Source of the DNA: Hydrogenophaga pseudoflava NBRC 102511
GTDB taxonomy: Bacteria > Pseudomonadota > Gammaproteobacteria > Burkholderiales > Burkholderiaceae_C
Reading direction: 5' to 3'
Assembly (NCBI RefSeq): GCF_001592285.1
Contig: NZ_BCWQ01000009.1
Coordinates: forward strand, 1-64,000
Length of the DNA stretch: 64,000 nucleotides
In this document: positions 53,063 through 63,765 of the stretch, piece after piece
How the letters are laid out: each line of letters opens with the position of its first letter
Position numbering within the stretch: position 1 is the first letter of the stretch
Notes under the pieces: model-generated
Databases searched by the model: none
Told to the model about the DNA's origin: nothing
The model's input: only the letters and a program-made list of their open reading frames with translations
Made by a program: the position numbers and the translations under genes

Positions 53063-54357
53063 CGGGGTTCCTCGCTGAGGGTGGCCTCCAGCGCGGCCAG
53101 CGCGCCGTGGGCCAGGTGCTGCATCGCTTCGTCGTCCAGCACATAGGGCGGCATGAAGTACAGCGTTTTGCCGATGGGTCGCAGCACCAGGCCGCGCGCC
53201 AGGGCGTGGCCCTGGTAGCGGCGCGCGAAGTCGGGCAGTGGCGTCTCGATGTCCCAGGCCCAGATCATTCCCTGGCGCCGGGCGTGCCGCACCCGCGGGT
53301 GCGCGGTCAGGGGTGCCAGCAGCGCGTCCAGCGCCTGTGCAGTGCGGCGGTTGCGGGCCAGCGCGTCTTCCTGTTTGAACAGGTCCAGCGTGGTCAGCGC
53401 GGCGCGGCAGGCCAGCGGGTTGCCGGTGTAGGAGTGCGAGTGCAGGAAGCCGCGCGCCACGTCGTCGTCGTAGAAGGCGCTGTACACCGCGTCGGTGGTC
53501 AGCACCGCCGACAGCGGCAGCGTGCCGCCGGTCAGGCCCTTGGACAGGCACAGGAAGTCGGGCCGGATGCCCGCCTGCTCGTGCGCGAACAGGGTGCCGG
53601 TGCGGCCGAAGCCGGTGGCGATTTCGTCCACCACCAGGTGCACGCCGTGACGGTCGCACAGCGCACGCGCCTGGCGCAGGTAGGCCGGATCGTGCATGGC
53701 CATGCCGGCGGCGCACTGCACCAGCGGCTCCACGATCAGCGCGGCCGTGGTCTCGTGGTGCTGCGCCAGCCAGTCGGCCAATGCATCTGCGGCGGCGTCG
53801 GCCCCGATGCCGCGCCGGTCGGGGCTGGGCACGGTGGCGGCCAGCCGCACCAGCGGCGCGTAGGCCTCGCGGAACAGGGCGATGTCGGTCACGGCCAGCG
53901 CGCCCACGGTTTCGCCGTGGTAGCCGCCGGCCAGGCCGACGAAGCGGCTCTTGGCCGGGCGCCCACTGTTGCGCCAGAAGTGTGCGCTCATCTTGAGCGC
54001 GATCTCGGTGGCCGAGGCGCCATCGCTGGCGTAGAAGGCGTGGCCCAGGCCGGTCAGCGCCGACAGCCGCTCCGACAGCTCCACCACCGGCGCGTGGGTG
54101 AAGCCCGCGAGCATCACGTGGTCCAGCGTGGCCATCTGGTCGGCCAGCGCGGCGCGCATGGCTGGGTGGCTGTGGCCGAACAGGTTGACCCACCAGGAGC
54201 TGACCGCGTCCAGGTAGCGGCGGCCGTCGGTGCCGTACAGCCACGGCCCCTCGGCGCGCGCGATGGCCACGGGCGGCAGGGCCTCGTGGCGCTTCATCTG
54301 TGTGCAGGGGTGCCACACGCTGCGCAGGCTGCGCTGCGCCAGGTCGGCGGTGTTCAC
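53059..54357 (-). CDS. bioA: Adenosylmethionine-8-amino-7-oxononanoate aminotransferase
   Basis: A 432-residue class III aminotransferase. Landmarks are [70 protein letters not shown] and the PLP-Lys in [12 protein letters not shown] (about 274). It converts KAPA to DAPA with S-adenosylmethionine as amino donor. The start is GTG at 54357 in a GTGA overlap with the panD stop. The length matches E. coli BioA. bioB and the pimeloyl genes bioC/bioH are not in the window. Confidence 0.94.
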   Translation of the reverse strand: MNTADLAQRSLRSVWHPCTQMKRHEALPPVAIARAEGPWLYGTDGRRYLDAVSSWWVNLFGHSHPAMRAALADQMATLDHVMLAGFTHAPVVELSERLSALTGLGHAFYASDGASATEIALKMSAHFWRNSGRPAKSRFVGLAGGYHGETVGALAVTDIALFREAYAPLVRLAATVPSPDRRGIGADAAADALADWLAQHHETTAALIVEPLVQCAAGMAMHDPAYLRQARALCDRHGVHLVVDEIATGFGRTGTLFAHEQAGIRPDFLCLSKGLTGGTLPLSAVLTTDAVYSAFYDDDVARGFLHSHSYTGNPLACRAALTTLDLFKQEDALARNRRTAQALDALLAPLTAHPRVRHARRQGMIWAWDIETPLPDFARRYQGHALARGLVLRPIGKTLYFMPPYVLDDEAMQHLAHGALAALEATLSEEPR

Positions 54358-54746
54358 TTCGCCTGTTCCTGTGCCTGCACCGGCACGTGGTCGCGCGAGC
54401 CGTTCGCGCGGTTGTGCTCGTCGACAAACACCAGCTTGGGCTTGTGCGTGGCGACCTGGTCCTCGTGCACCTGCGCGAAGGCCGCAATGATGAGCAGGTC
54501 GCCCGCCGAGGCGCGGCGCGCGGCCGAGCCGTTGACCGAAATCATGCCGCTGCCGCGCTCGCCCTTGATGGCGTAGGTGATGAAGCGCTCGCCGTTGTTG
54601 ATGTTCCAGATGTGGATCTGTTCGTTCTCGGCGATGTTCGAGGCCTCCAGCAGGTCTTCGTCGATGGCGCAGGAGCCTTCGTAGTGCAGCTCGCACTGGG
54701 TCACCGCGACGCGGTGGATCTTGGACTTGAGCAGGGTGCGGAACAT
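54354..54746 (-). CDS. panD: Aspartate 1-decarboxylase
   Basis: A 130-residue pyruvoyl-dependent enzyme. The self-cleavage site is Gly24-Ser25 in [13 protein letters not shown], preceded by [34 protein letters not shown] and [19 protein letters not shown] are family motifs. It makes beta-alanine for pantothenate. It lies between thiS and bioA in the thiamine unit: 29 bases after thiS, and overlapping bioA by 4 bases. A GGAGACC ribosome site precedes the ATG at 54746. panB and panC are not nearby. Confidence 0.95.
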   Translation of the reverse strand: MFRTLLKSKIHRVAVTQCELHYEGSCAIDEDLLEASNIAENEQIHIWNINNGERFITYAIKGERGSGMISVNGSAARRASAGDLLIIAAFAQVHEDQVATHKPKLVFVDEHNRANGSRDHVPVQAQEQAK

Positions 54747-54775
54747 GGTGGGGTCTCCGGGTTCGGTGAAGGGGG

Positions 54776-54973
54776 TCAGCCGCCGACGATGGCCTGGAAG
54801 GTCAGCACGGTGTCGTTGGGCTGCAGGACGGTGGTGGCGCGTTGATCGCGCGGGACGAAGGCGCCGTTCACGGCGGTCGCGATGGTATCGGGGTCCATGC
54901 TCCGTTCGTCCAGCAGCTGGGCCAGCGTCAGGCCCTCGGGGCAGGGCAGGGTGAGGTCGTTGAAGGTCAGCAT
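54776..54973 (-). CDS. thiS: Sulfur carrier protein ThiS
   Basis: A 65-residue ubiquitin-like protein ending in the essential Gly-Gly (QAIVGG). The [10 protein letters not shown] and [11 protein letters not shown] segments are typical. Its C-terminus is converted to a thiocarboxylate that donates sulfur to the thiazole ring. The ATG at 54973 lies inside the end of thiO (7-base overlap). It is a real small gene hidden in a longer open frame. Confidence 0.94.
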   Translation of the reverse strand: MLTFNDLTLPCPEGLTLAQLLDERSMDPDTIATAVNGAFVPRDQRATTVLQPNDTVLTFQAIVGG

Positions 54974-56109
54974 GTTGTGACGGGGGAGAAGCATTGCCGC
55001 AGGGCGTCTTCGACCAGCGCGGGCGCCAGCAGCCAGCCGTGGCGGTACAGGCCGTTGATGCGCAGCAGGCCGTCCTGGTGGTCGATGCGCGGCTCGTTGT
55101 CGGGCAGGGCGGGGCGCAGGTTGGTCTCCAGGTGCACGATGCGCGCCTCGGCCAGCTCGGGCAGCACGCTCTGGGCGGCGGCCATCAGCTCCACCGCGCT
55201 GCGCAGGCTCACGGGCGATCGGTCCTCGCTCTCGATCTCGCTGGCACCAATGACGATGTGGTCGCAGGGCCTGGGCACGATGTAGACGCGGTGGCGCGGG
55301 TGCAGCAATCGCACCGGCCGGTGCAGCGGCACGCCGGGCGCCTGCAGCCAGACCACCTCGCCGCGCACGCCGCGCACCGGCAGCTCGGGCCGGGCACCCG
55401 TGCCGCGCACGTCGATGGCGAGGTCGAAGCGCTCTTCGCCGCCGTCGTCCAGCGCGATGCGGCCCGCACCCACCGACGCCACGGTGTGCCGCCAGCGCCA
55501 GCGCACGCCGCGTGCGGCGGCGCACAGCGCGGGCAGCACCTGCAGCGGCAGGATCTGGCCCTCGCCCGGCAGCAGCCAGGCGTGCAGGCGCGGGTCGATG
55601 GCGGGTTCCAGCGCGGCCAGGGCGCCGAGGTCCAGCCGCTGCGGGGTCTGCACCACACCGGCCAGGTCGGGTGCCTGCGCCAGGCGCGCCAGCACGCGCT
55701 GCGCCGCGCCCAGGTCGCTGCCGTGCGCCACCAGCAGGCTGCCCAGGGTGCGCAGCTGCAGCGCCGCTTCCTCACCGGTGCCGGGGTTGGTCGAGCAGCC
55801 CGTGCAGCTGCCGCAGGCGGCGGGCAGGGCGCCCACACGCGGCGATCCTGCGCGGGCCAGGGCGTCGGTGATCTCGCGCCACAGCGCCATGGAGCGCCAG
55901 CCCAGCGCCGCGATGGCGGGGCCGCTGTTGTCCAGCTCGGCCAGCGGGCTGAGCATGCCGGCTGCGGTGAAGGCCGCCGGTCCCAGGCCGTCGCTGCGGG
56001 CCTCTGGTCCGTTGGCCGGGTCGAACACCGTCACCTCGTGATCAGGCGACAGCTGCCAGGCGAGCAGCCGGCCCAGCAGGCCGGCGCCCGCGATACCGAT
56101 GCGCGCCAT
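54967..56109 (-). CDS. thiO: Glycine oxidase ThiO-like FAD enzyme
   Basis: A 380-residue FAD oxidoreductase of the DAO family. The dinucleotide motif [15 protein letters not shown] is at 4-18, [13 protein letters not shown] near 50, and the C-terminal [16 protein letters not shown] near 350. It oxidises glycine to the imine used by ThiG. It lies 3 bases after thiC and overlaps thiS by 7 bases. An uncommon cysteine cluster, CGSCTGC (C99, C102, C105), sits in a loop where I would not expect one. Its role, if any, is unknown. Confidence 0.9.
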   Translation of the reverse strand: MARIGIAGAGLLGRLLAWQLSPDHEVTVFDPANGPEARSDGLGPAAFTAAGMLSPLAELDNSGPAIAALGWRSMALWREITDALARAGSPRVGALPAACGSCTGCSTNPGTGEEAALQLRTLGSLLVAHGSDLGAAQRVLARLAQAPDLAGVVQTPQRLDLGALAALEPAIDPRLHAWLLPGEGQILPLQVLPALCAAARGVRWRWRHTVASVGAGRIALDDGGEERFDLAIDVRGTGARPELPVRGVRGEVVWLQAPGVPLHRPVRLLHPRHRVYIVPRPCDHIVIGASEIESEDRSPVSLRSAVELMAAAQSVLPELAEARIVHLETNLRPALPDNEPRIDHQDGLLRINGLYRHGWLLAPALVEDALRQCFSPVTTC

Positions 56110-56112
56110 GTC

Positions 56113-58216
<2,104 letters not shown>

Positions 58217-58224
58217 AGGCGCGC

Positions 58225-58254
58225 AGTGTAGCGTGCTTCTTTGCGGGGCGCCAA
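58225..58254 (-). promoter_or_regulatory. thiC operon promoter
   Basis: On the minus strand TTGGCG (58254-58249), an 18-base spacer and TACACT (58230-58225) form a plausible sigma70 promoter. The transcription start would fall near 58218, right at the 5' end of the riboswitch aptamer. It lies in the 53 bases between the P-type ATPase stop and the aptamer, so the thi unit is transcribed independently of the ATPase gene. Confidence 0.6.
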
Positions 58255-58269
58255 ATGTCCCTGCGACGG

Positions 58270-60897
58270 TCAGCGCTGCGCCCGCCGCCCGCGCCGGACC
58301 CGCTTGATGGCCTCGAACCAGAACACGCTCAGCAGGCCGAGCCCACCGGCCGCGGCGAGTTCGTGCCAGGGCAGCGGCGCGAAGCGCAGCACCGCCACGG
58401 CCCAGGGCACATACAGGGCGGCCAGCAGCAGCGACAGGGCCAGCCCCACCACGACCCAGAGCGCACGGTTGGGCGTGCGCAGCGTGACCCAGAACGGTTC
58501 GGTGGCCGAGCGGTTGGAGAGGATCAGCGCCAGGTTGCCCACCACCAGCGTCGCGAAGGCAAATGCACGGGCCTCTTCCTCGGGCAGGCGCGGCGCCGCC
58601 CAGGCAAAGGCCCCCAGCACCGCTGCCAGCACACCCAGGCCCTGCAGCAGCGCCAGCCACAAGGTGGCTCCTCCGAACAGCGGCGCGCTGGCGTCGCGCG
58701 GCGGTCGCTGCATCAGGTCGCTCTCGGCCGGTTCGTTTTCAAACGCGACCGAGCAGGCCGGGTCGATGATGAGTTCGAGCAGCGCGATGTGCATGGGGAA
58801 CAGCAGCGCCGGCCAGCCCAGCAGCACCGGCAGCAGCGCCATGCCGGCGATCGGCACGTGCACCGCCAGGATGTAGGACATGGCCTTGCGCAGGTTGTCG
58901 AAGATGCGCCGCCCCAGCCGCACCGCGCGCACGATGGCCGCGAAGTCGTCGTCCACCAGCACCAGCGAAGCCGCCTCGCGCGCCACGTCGGTGCCGCGCA
59001 GGCCCATGGCCACACCCACGTGCGCGGCGCGCAGGGCGGGCGCGTCGTTCACGCCGTCGCCCGTCATGGCCACGATGTCGCCGCGCGCCTTGAGCGCCTG
59101 CACGATGCGCAGCTTCTGTTCCGGCGCGATGCGCGCGCACACGCTGACGTGCGCCATGCGCGCCTGCAGCGCGGCATCGCTGAGCGAGGCCATCTCGTCG
59201 CCCGAGAGCACGTCGTCCGCGGTGAGCGATGTGGCCAGGCCGGCCTGCTGCGCGATGGTCAGCGCGGTGGTGGGGTAGTCGCCGGTGATCATGACCACAC
59301 GGATGCCTGCCGCACGGCACTCGGCAATCGCCGCCGGCACCTGCGGGCGCACCGGGTCGGCCAGACCCAGCAGGCCGACGAACGTGAAGTCGAAGTCGTG
59401 TTCGTTCGCGGGCCAGTCCTCGCCCTCGAACCGGCCGCTGGCCACCGCCAGCACTCGCAGGCCCTGAGCGGCCAGGCCGTCCACCACCGCGGCGATGTGC
59501 GCCCGCTTCGCCGCGTCGAGGTGGCACAGGTCCATCACCGCTTCGGGGGCGCCCTTGGCGGCCACCGTCTGCGCGCCGCCGTCCGACGCCATCCACACAT
59601 GCGACATGGCGCGCAGCGCCGGGCTCAGCGCATAGGTCTGCACCAGCCGCCAGTCGTGGTGCAGGTGTTCGGTGTCGGCGAGGAAGCGCGCGCCCAGCTG
59701 GTGGAAGGCCTTCTCCATCGGATCGAACGGCTCCACCACGCTCGCCAGGATCGAGTACTCCACCAGCGTGTGGAAGGCTTCTGGCAGGGGTGCGCTGCCC
59801 AGCGTGTCCAGCGCCAGCCGGTCCCGCAGCGCGGCACCGCCCGCGGCCAGGTGGGTGACCGTCATGCGGTTGGCGGTCAGCGTGCCGGTCTTGTCGCTGC
59901 ACAGCACCGTGGTGGCGCCCAGGGTTTCGATGGCGTTGATGCGCCGCGTGAGCACGCCTTCGCGCGACAGGCGGCGCGCGCCCAGCGCGGGGAACACGGT
60001 CATCACCACCGGGTATTCCTCGGGCAGCATCGCCATGGCCAGCGCGATGCCGGCCAGCGCGGCCTGCAGCCAGTCGCCGCGCAGCATGCCGTGCACCAGC
60101 ACCAGGGTCAGGCTGAGCAGCAGCGCCAGCAGGGCCAGCCGGCGCACCAGCGCGGTGGTCTGCCGCTGCAGCGGGGATCGTTCGTTGTCCAGCGTGCCCA
60201 GCGCCAGGCCGATGCGCCCGATCTCGCTGCGCGCGCCCGTGGCCGTGACCTGGGCCAGCGCCTGCCCGCGCACGATCAGCGTGCCGGCGTAGACCGTGGG
60301 CAGGTCGTCGCCGCCAGGGCGGTGGCCCTGGGTGCCACCGTCGCCCGCGGGCGCAGCGCTTTCGTGGGGCAGGGCGGCCCGTTTGGCCACGGGCACCGGC
60401 TCGCCCGTCAGCAGCGACTCGTCGGCCTGCACGCCATCGGCCGACAGCAGCAAGGCGTCGGCCGGCACGCGGTCGCCTTCGCTCAGCTGCAGCAGGTCGC
60501 CGCGCACCACCTCGCTCCCGGCGATGCGCTGCGCCACGCCGTTGCGCACCACCAGCGCGCGCGGGCTGGTCAGGTCGCGCAGGGCCTCGATGGCGCGTTC
60601 GGTCTTGCCCTCCTGGTACAGCGTCAGGCCCAGGGTGACGAGCACGAAGCCGAACAGGGTCAGCCCTTCCTGCAGGTCGCCAAAGACCAGGTAGAGCGTG
60701 CCCGCCGCCAGCAGCAGCAGGAACATGGGCTCCTTTGCCGTGTCCCGCGCGATGGACAGCAGGCTGCGGCGCTGGCCGCCGGGCAGGGCATTGGGGCCGT
60801 CTTCGGCCAGACGCTGTGCGGCCGTGGCCGAGGAGAGGCCCTGGCTGGCACCGGCCAGGTTGTCCGGATCGGCGGGGTGGGTGGTCGGTGAGGGCAT
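58270..60897 (-). CDS. P-type cation-transporting ATPase (P2-like, unassigned substrate)
   Basis: An 875-residue P-type ATPase. The phosphorylated Asp is in CSDKTGTLT (D335), with the MTGDGVNDAPALRAAHVGVAMG hinge and about ten membrane helices. The actuator loop reads LLTGEPVPV, with TGEP rather than TGES, and the membrane-4 motif reads LPEEYPVV instead of the PEGLP of calcium pumps. The overall order resembles P2 cation pumps, but those two motifs place it in a divergent group whose ion I cannot name. The ATG at 60897 has TACGCT 5 bases upstream and no ribosome site. It diverges from the LysE gene. Confidence 0.85.
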   Translation of the reverse strand: MPSPTTHPADPDNLAGASQGLSSATAAQRLAEDGPNALPGGQRRSLLSIARDTAKEPMFLLLLAAGTLYLVFGDLQEGLTLFGFVLVTLGLTLYQEGKTERAIEALRDLTSPRALVVRNGVAQRIAGSEVVRGDLLQLSEGDRVPADALLLSADGVQADESLLTGEPVPVAKRAALPHESAAPAGDGGTQGHRPGGDDLPTVYAGTLIVRGQALAQVTATGARSEIGRIGLALGTLDNERSPLQRQTTALVRRLALLALLLSLTLVLVHGMLRGDWLQAALAGIALAMAMLPEEYPVVMTVFPALGARRLSREGVLTRRINAIETLGATTVLCSDKTGTLTANRMTVTHLAAGGAALRDRLALDTLGSAPLPEAFHTLVEYSILASVVEPFDPMEKAFHQLGARFLADTEHLHHDWRLVQTYALSPALRAMSHVWMASDGGAQTVAAKGAPEAVMDLCHLDAAKRAHIAAVVDGLAAQGLRVLAVASGRFEGEDWPANEHDFDFTFVGLLGLADPVRPQVPAAIAECRAAGIRVVMITGDYPTTALTIAQQAGLATSLTADDVLSGDEMASLSDAALQARMAHVSVCARIAPEQKLRIVQALKARGDIVAMTGDGVNDAPALRAAHVGVAMGLRGTDVAREAASLVLVDDDFAAIVRAVRLGRRIFDNLRKAMSYILAVHVPIAGMALLPVLLGWPALLFPMHIALLELIIDPACSVAFENEPAESDLMQRPPRDASAPLFGGATLWLALLQGLGVLAAVLGAFAWAAPRLPEEEARAFAFATLVVGNLALILSNRSATEPFWVTLRTPNRALWVVVGLALSLLLAALYVPWAVAVLRFAPLPWHELAAAGGLGLLSVFWFEAIKRVRRGRRAQR

Positions 60898-61024
60898 GCC
60901 CGAGCGTAGCGCAGCGGGTCGGGGGTGCCCATTCACCGCCAGCGCCTGCCTGCGAGGGGCGTCACCACCGCGACTGAACCGACAATCTGAGGCTTTGCCC
61001 GAACGCGCAACCGACCCGAACGCC

Positions 61025-61660
61025 ATGCCCACGCTTGCCCAAGTCCTGCCTTTCCTGCTCACCGCCATCCTGCTCACCGCCACGCCGGGACCGGACAACC
61101 TGATGGTGCTCAGCGTCGGCGCCTCCAGAGGCCGGCGCCTGGGCATGGCCTTCGGCCTGGGCTGCGCCACTGGCTGCCTGAGCCACACGGTGCTGGCCGC
61201 GCTGGGCGTGTCGGCGGTGCTGGCGGCATCGCCGGTGGCCTTCACCGCGCTGCGCTGGCTGGGCGGAGCCTACCTGGTGTGGCTGGGCATCAACGCCCTG
61301 CGCAGCCGGGGCGGGCTGGGCCTGCCGGCCGAGAGCGGCGCGCCCGCCGCCGCCGACTCCGCGGCGCGGCAGTTCTTCAAGGGCATGCTGGCAAACGCCA
61401 TCAACCCCAAGGTGGTGCTGTTCTTTCTGTCCTTCCTGCCGCAGTTCGTGGTGCCGGCCAATGGCAACGTGCCGCTGCAGATGGCCATGCTGGGCGTGGT
61501 GTTCACGCTGCAGGCGGCGGTGCTGTTCGGTGCACTGGGCTGGTTCGCCGGCGGCATCGGCCAGTGGCTGCAGCGCCGTCCGCGCGCGGGCCTGTGGCTG
61601 GACCGGGTGAGCGGCGTGGTGTTCGTGGGCCTGGGCCTGCGGATGGCGCTGTCGCGCTGA
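61025..61660 (+). CDS. LysE/RhtB-family exporter
   Basis: A 211-residue membrane protein with about six hydrophobic helices. The family marks are FLLTAILLTATPGPDNLMVLS at the start (the TPGPD motif), GMAFGLGCATGCLSHTVLAALG, a WLGGAYLVWLGINALRS segment and KGMLANAINPKVVLFFLSFLPQF. It exports amino acids or homoserine lactone-like compounds. The ATG at 61025 diverges from the P-type ATPase gene across 127 bases. It converges on the tag gene. Confidence 0.92.
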   Translation: MPTLAQVLPFLLTAILLTATPGPDNLMVLSVGASRGRRLGMAFGLGCATGCLSHTVLAALGVSAVLAASPVAFTALRWLGGAYLVWLGINALRSRGGLGLPAESGAPAAADSAARQFFKGMLANAINPKVVLFFLSFLPQFVVPANGNVPLQMAMLGVVFTLQAAVLFGALGWFAGGIGQWLQRRPRAGLWLDRVSGVVFVGLGLRMALSR

Positions 61661-61676
61661 GAGGCGCTGAGCGGCC

Positions 61677-62303
61677 TCAGGCGGGCCGCGCCATCGGCGG
61701 TTTGAACTTCTTGCGGGCCGCGGCCACCTTGGCACGCGCATGGCAGCCCAGCTCGTGGTCGTTGACCAGGCCCATGGCCTGCATGAAGGCGTAGGCGGTG
61801 GTGGGGCCGACGAACACCCAGCCGCGCTTCTTGAGGTCTTTGGCCATGGCGACCGAGGCCGCGTGGGTGGACGCGGTCTGTGGCGCGGCAAGCGTGACCG
61901 GGTCGGGCTCGAAGCGCCAGAAGTAGGCGCCGAGCGAACCGAACTCCTTCACCAGCGCCTGCGCGCCGGCCGCGTTGCGGATGACGGCTTCGATCTTGCC
62001 GCGGTGGCGCACGATGCCTTCGTCCTGCAGCAGGCGCTCCACATCCGCCGGACCAAAGGCGGCGATGCGGTCGAAGTCGAAGCCGAGGAAGGCGCGGCGG
62101 AAGTGTTCGCGCTTGCTGAGGATGGTGCGCCAGGACAGGCCCGACTGGAAGGCTTCGAGGCAGACCTTCTCGAACAGCCGCCGGTCGTCCGCCACGGGAA
62201 AGCCCCATTCGGCGTCGTGGTAGGCCGGGAACTCGGGGGCGCCTTTGCACCAGCGGCAGCGCGGCAGCTCGTCGGTGGCGTCGGTCTGCGGGGGGACGGT
62301 CAT
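61677..62303 (-). CDS. tag: DNA-3-methyladenine glycosylase I
   Basis: A 208-residue base-excision repair enzyme of the Tag family. Landmarks are RCRWCKGAPEFPAYHDAEWGFPV (zinc Cys and His ligands), FEKVCLEAFQSGLSWRTIL, IVRHRGKIEAVIRNA and KKRGWVFVGPTTAYAFMQAMGLVNDH, with a late Cys-His pair in GCHARAK. It removes 3-methyladenine from alkylated DNA. It overlaps the upstream hydrolase gene by 4 bases and is third in the MarR operon. No LexA box is visible ahead of that operon. Confidence 0.95.
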   Translation of the reverse strand: MTVPPQTDATDELPRCRWCKGAPEFPAYHDAEWGFPVADDRRLFEKVCLEAFQSGLSWRTILSKREHFRRAFLGFDFDRIAAFGPADVERLLQDEGIVRHRGKIEAVIRNAAGAQALVKEFGSLGAYFWRFEPDPVTLAAPQTASTHAASVAMAKDLKKRGWVFVGPTTAYAFMQAMGLVNDHELGCHARAKVAAARKKFKPPMARPA

Positions 62304-63229
62304 GGGTGGGCCCTGGCGGCGGCACCCGACGGGGCGCCAGCGACCGCCAGTGTCTCACCGCGCACCGCCTGCGCCATCAGCGGCCACACGCTCTGGTGCG
62401 ACTGCCGGAACCAGTCGAGGTGGCCGAGCTGGCGCAGGCCGTGGTCGCGCGGCCGCAGGCAGTGGGCCTGGCGCGGCGCGGCGGGCAGGGTGCGCAGGAG
62501 GTCGGCCACGGTGGCGGCGTTGGCGATGTCGTCGTCCTCGGCGTGCAGCACGGTCACGGGCGTGCGCACCTGGGCGTGGAAGTCCTGCTCGGGCCGGTGG
62601 CGCACGGCGTTGGTGGCGTAGCCGCCGCGCGCGCACCAGCGCGACCACTGCAGCGCCACGCCGGCCGGCAGGTTCTCGCCCAGGCCCAGCAGCGCGGTGG
62701 TGCCGTAGCCGGTGAGGCGGGTGCCCAGGGGCAGCACCAGCCGCATGCCGAAGTTGGCCTTCAGCCGGAAGCCGGGACGCATGGCCTTGAACCAGCCGGT
62801 GGAGGCCGAGATGCCGACCAGCCGCGCGACGCGGTGGTGGTTGGGCAGCAGGCCGAGCATCTGCCCGCCCGCGCTGTGGCCGACGATCACGGCCTGCGCG
62901 GCGCCGGTGCGCGCCAGCAGCCAGTCCAGCGCCGCCACCTGGTCCTGCTGGCCCCAGTCGGCCAGGGTGGCGCGGCAGTCTTTCAGGCGCCCGTGCAGCG
63001 ACAGGCCGATGCCCCGGTAGTCGAACACCAGCACGTCGTGGCCCTGCGTGGCCAGCCAGCGTGCGAAGCGCAGGTAGAAGTGCTGCCGCACGCCGGTGGC
63101 GGGCGAGATGAGCACCGGCAGGCCGTCCGGCGCACCGCCGCTGCGGGCGATGAAGTGGCCGTGCAGGCGCTGGCCGTCGGCGCAGGTGATGGGCACGGCC
63201 TCGTCGGTGGTCGGGTGTGGGGTGTTCAT
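62300..63229 (-). CDS. Alpha/beta hydrolase (serine nucleophile)
   Basis: A 309-residue hydrolase. The core has VLISPATGVRQHFYLRFARWL, VFDYRGIGLSLHGRL, a nucleophile elbow VGHSAGGQMLG (about 123), Asp/Glu in LHAEDDDIANAA (about 240) and a His in LGHLDWFRQ (about 280). Its sequence resembles COG4757-type predicted hydrolases. It overlaps both the MarR gene and tag by 4 bases, so the three are one operon. Substrate unknown. Confidence 0.82.
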   Translation of the reverse strand: MNTPHPTTDEAVPITCADGQRLHGHFIARSGGAPDGLPVLISPATGVRQHFYLRFARWLATQGHDVLVFDYRGIGLSLHGRLKDCRATLADWGQQDQVAALDWLLARTGAAQAVIVGHSAGGQMLGLLPNHHRVARLVGISASTGWFKAMRPGFRLKANFGMRLVLPLGTRLTGYGTTALLGLGENLPAGVALQWSRWCARGGYATNAVRHRPEQDFHAQVRTPVTVLHAEDDDIANAATVADLLRTLPAAPRQAHCLRPRDHGLRQLGHLDWFRQSHQSVWPLMAQAVRGETLAVAGAPSGAAARAHP

Positions 63230-63684
63230 GGCGCGTCGGGCTCCTGGGCGGTCTGTTGCACGTGTTGCAGCCAGCGGGCCACGGTGGCCAGCTCGTCGGG
63301 GCTGAAGCCGGTGGTCAGCCGGCGGTTGATGCGCTGGATGGCCGAGCGCAGCAGCGGCAGCTGATTCCGCCCGGCGGGCAGCAGCCACACGCGCTGGGTG
63401 CGCGCGTCCTCAGGGCAGGTGGCGCGCTGCACCCAGCCCAGCGCCTCGGTGCGCTGCACCAGGCCGGTGGTGGCCGAAGGCGCGAGGTCCAGCGCCTGCG
63501 CGATCTCGCCCATGGTGCGGCCGTCGCTGTCCTGCAGCACGAACAGCAGACCGCCCTGCGCGGGCGAAGGTGCGTCGGCGTTGTCATGCGCCAGCCGCAG
63601 CTGTTCGGCGGCCACGAGCTGCTGCAGGCGGCGCTGCGCGGTGTTGAGCAGGAAGATGAGGCGGGGCGGTCTGGCGGGTGGCAT
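63226..63684 (-). CDS. MarR-family regulator
   Basis: A 152-residue winged-helix regulator. The recognition region is MGEIAQALDLAPSATTGLVQRTEALGWV (about 58-85) and the wing is ATCPEDARTQRVWLLPAG. Dimerisation helices lie at both ends. It heads the operon MarR-hydrolase-tag, and a 14-base palindrome at 63700-63713 lies just upstream of its start. It probably represses its own operon, released by a small aromatic or electrophilic ligand. The combination with Tag hints at a response to alkylating compounds. Confidence 0.87.
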   Translation of the reverse strand: MPPARPPRLIFLLNTAQRRLQQLVAAEQLRLAHDNADAPSPAQGGLLFVLQDSDGRTMGEIAQALDLAPSATTGLVQRTEALGWVQRATCPEDARTQRVWLLPAGRNQLPLLRSAIQRINRRLTTGFSPDELATVARWLQHVQQTAQEPDAP

Positions 63685-63699
63685 GCGGTGGGTTATTTG

Positions 63700-63713
63700 T
63701 TTCGCATGCGAAA
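63700..63713. promoter_or_regulatory. MarR-type 14-bp palindrome
   Basis: TTTCGCATGCGAAA is a perfect palindrome 15 bases upstream of the MarR ATG (63684). It lies within an AT-rich patch that probably holds the promoter. It fits a MarR dimer site and would give autoregulation of the MarR-hydrolase-tag operon. The LysR gene ends 53 bases away. Confidence 0.7.
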
Positions 63714-63765
63714 TATATCTGCCCGATGACGCGGGCGCCAGCGCCGGCTGTCGCTACCGCGTCGG

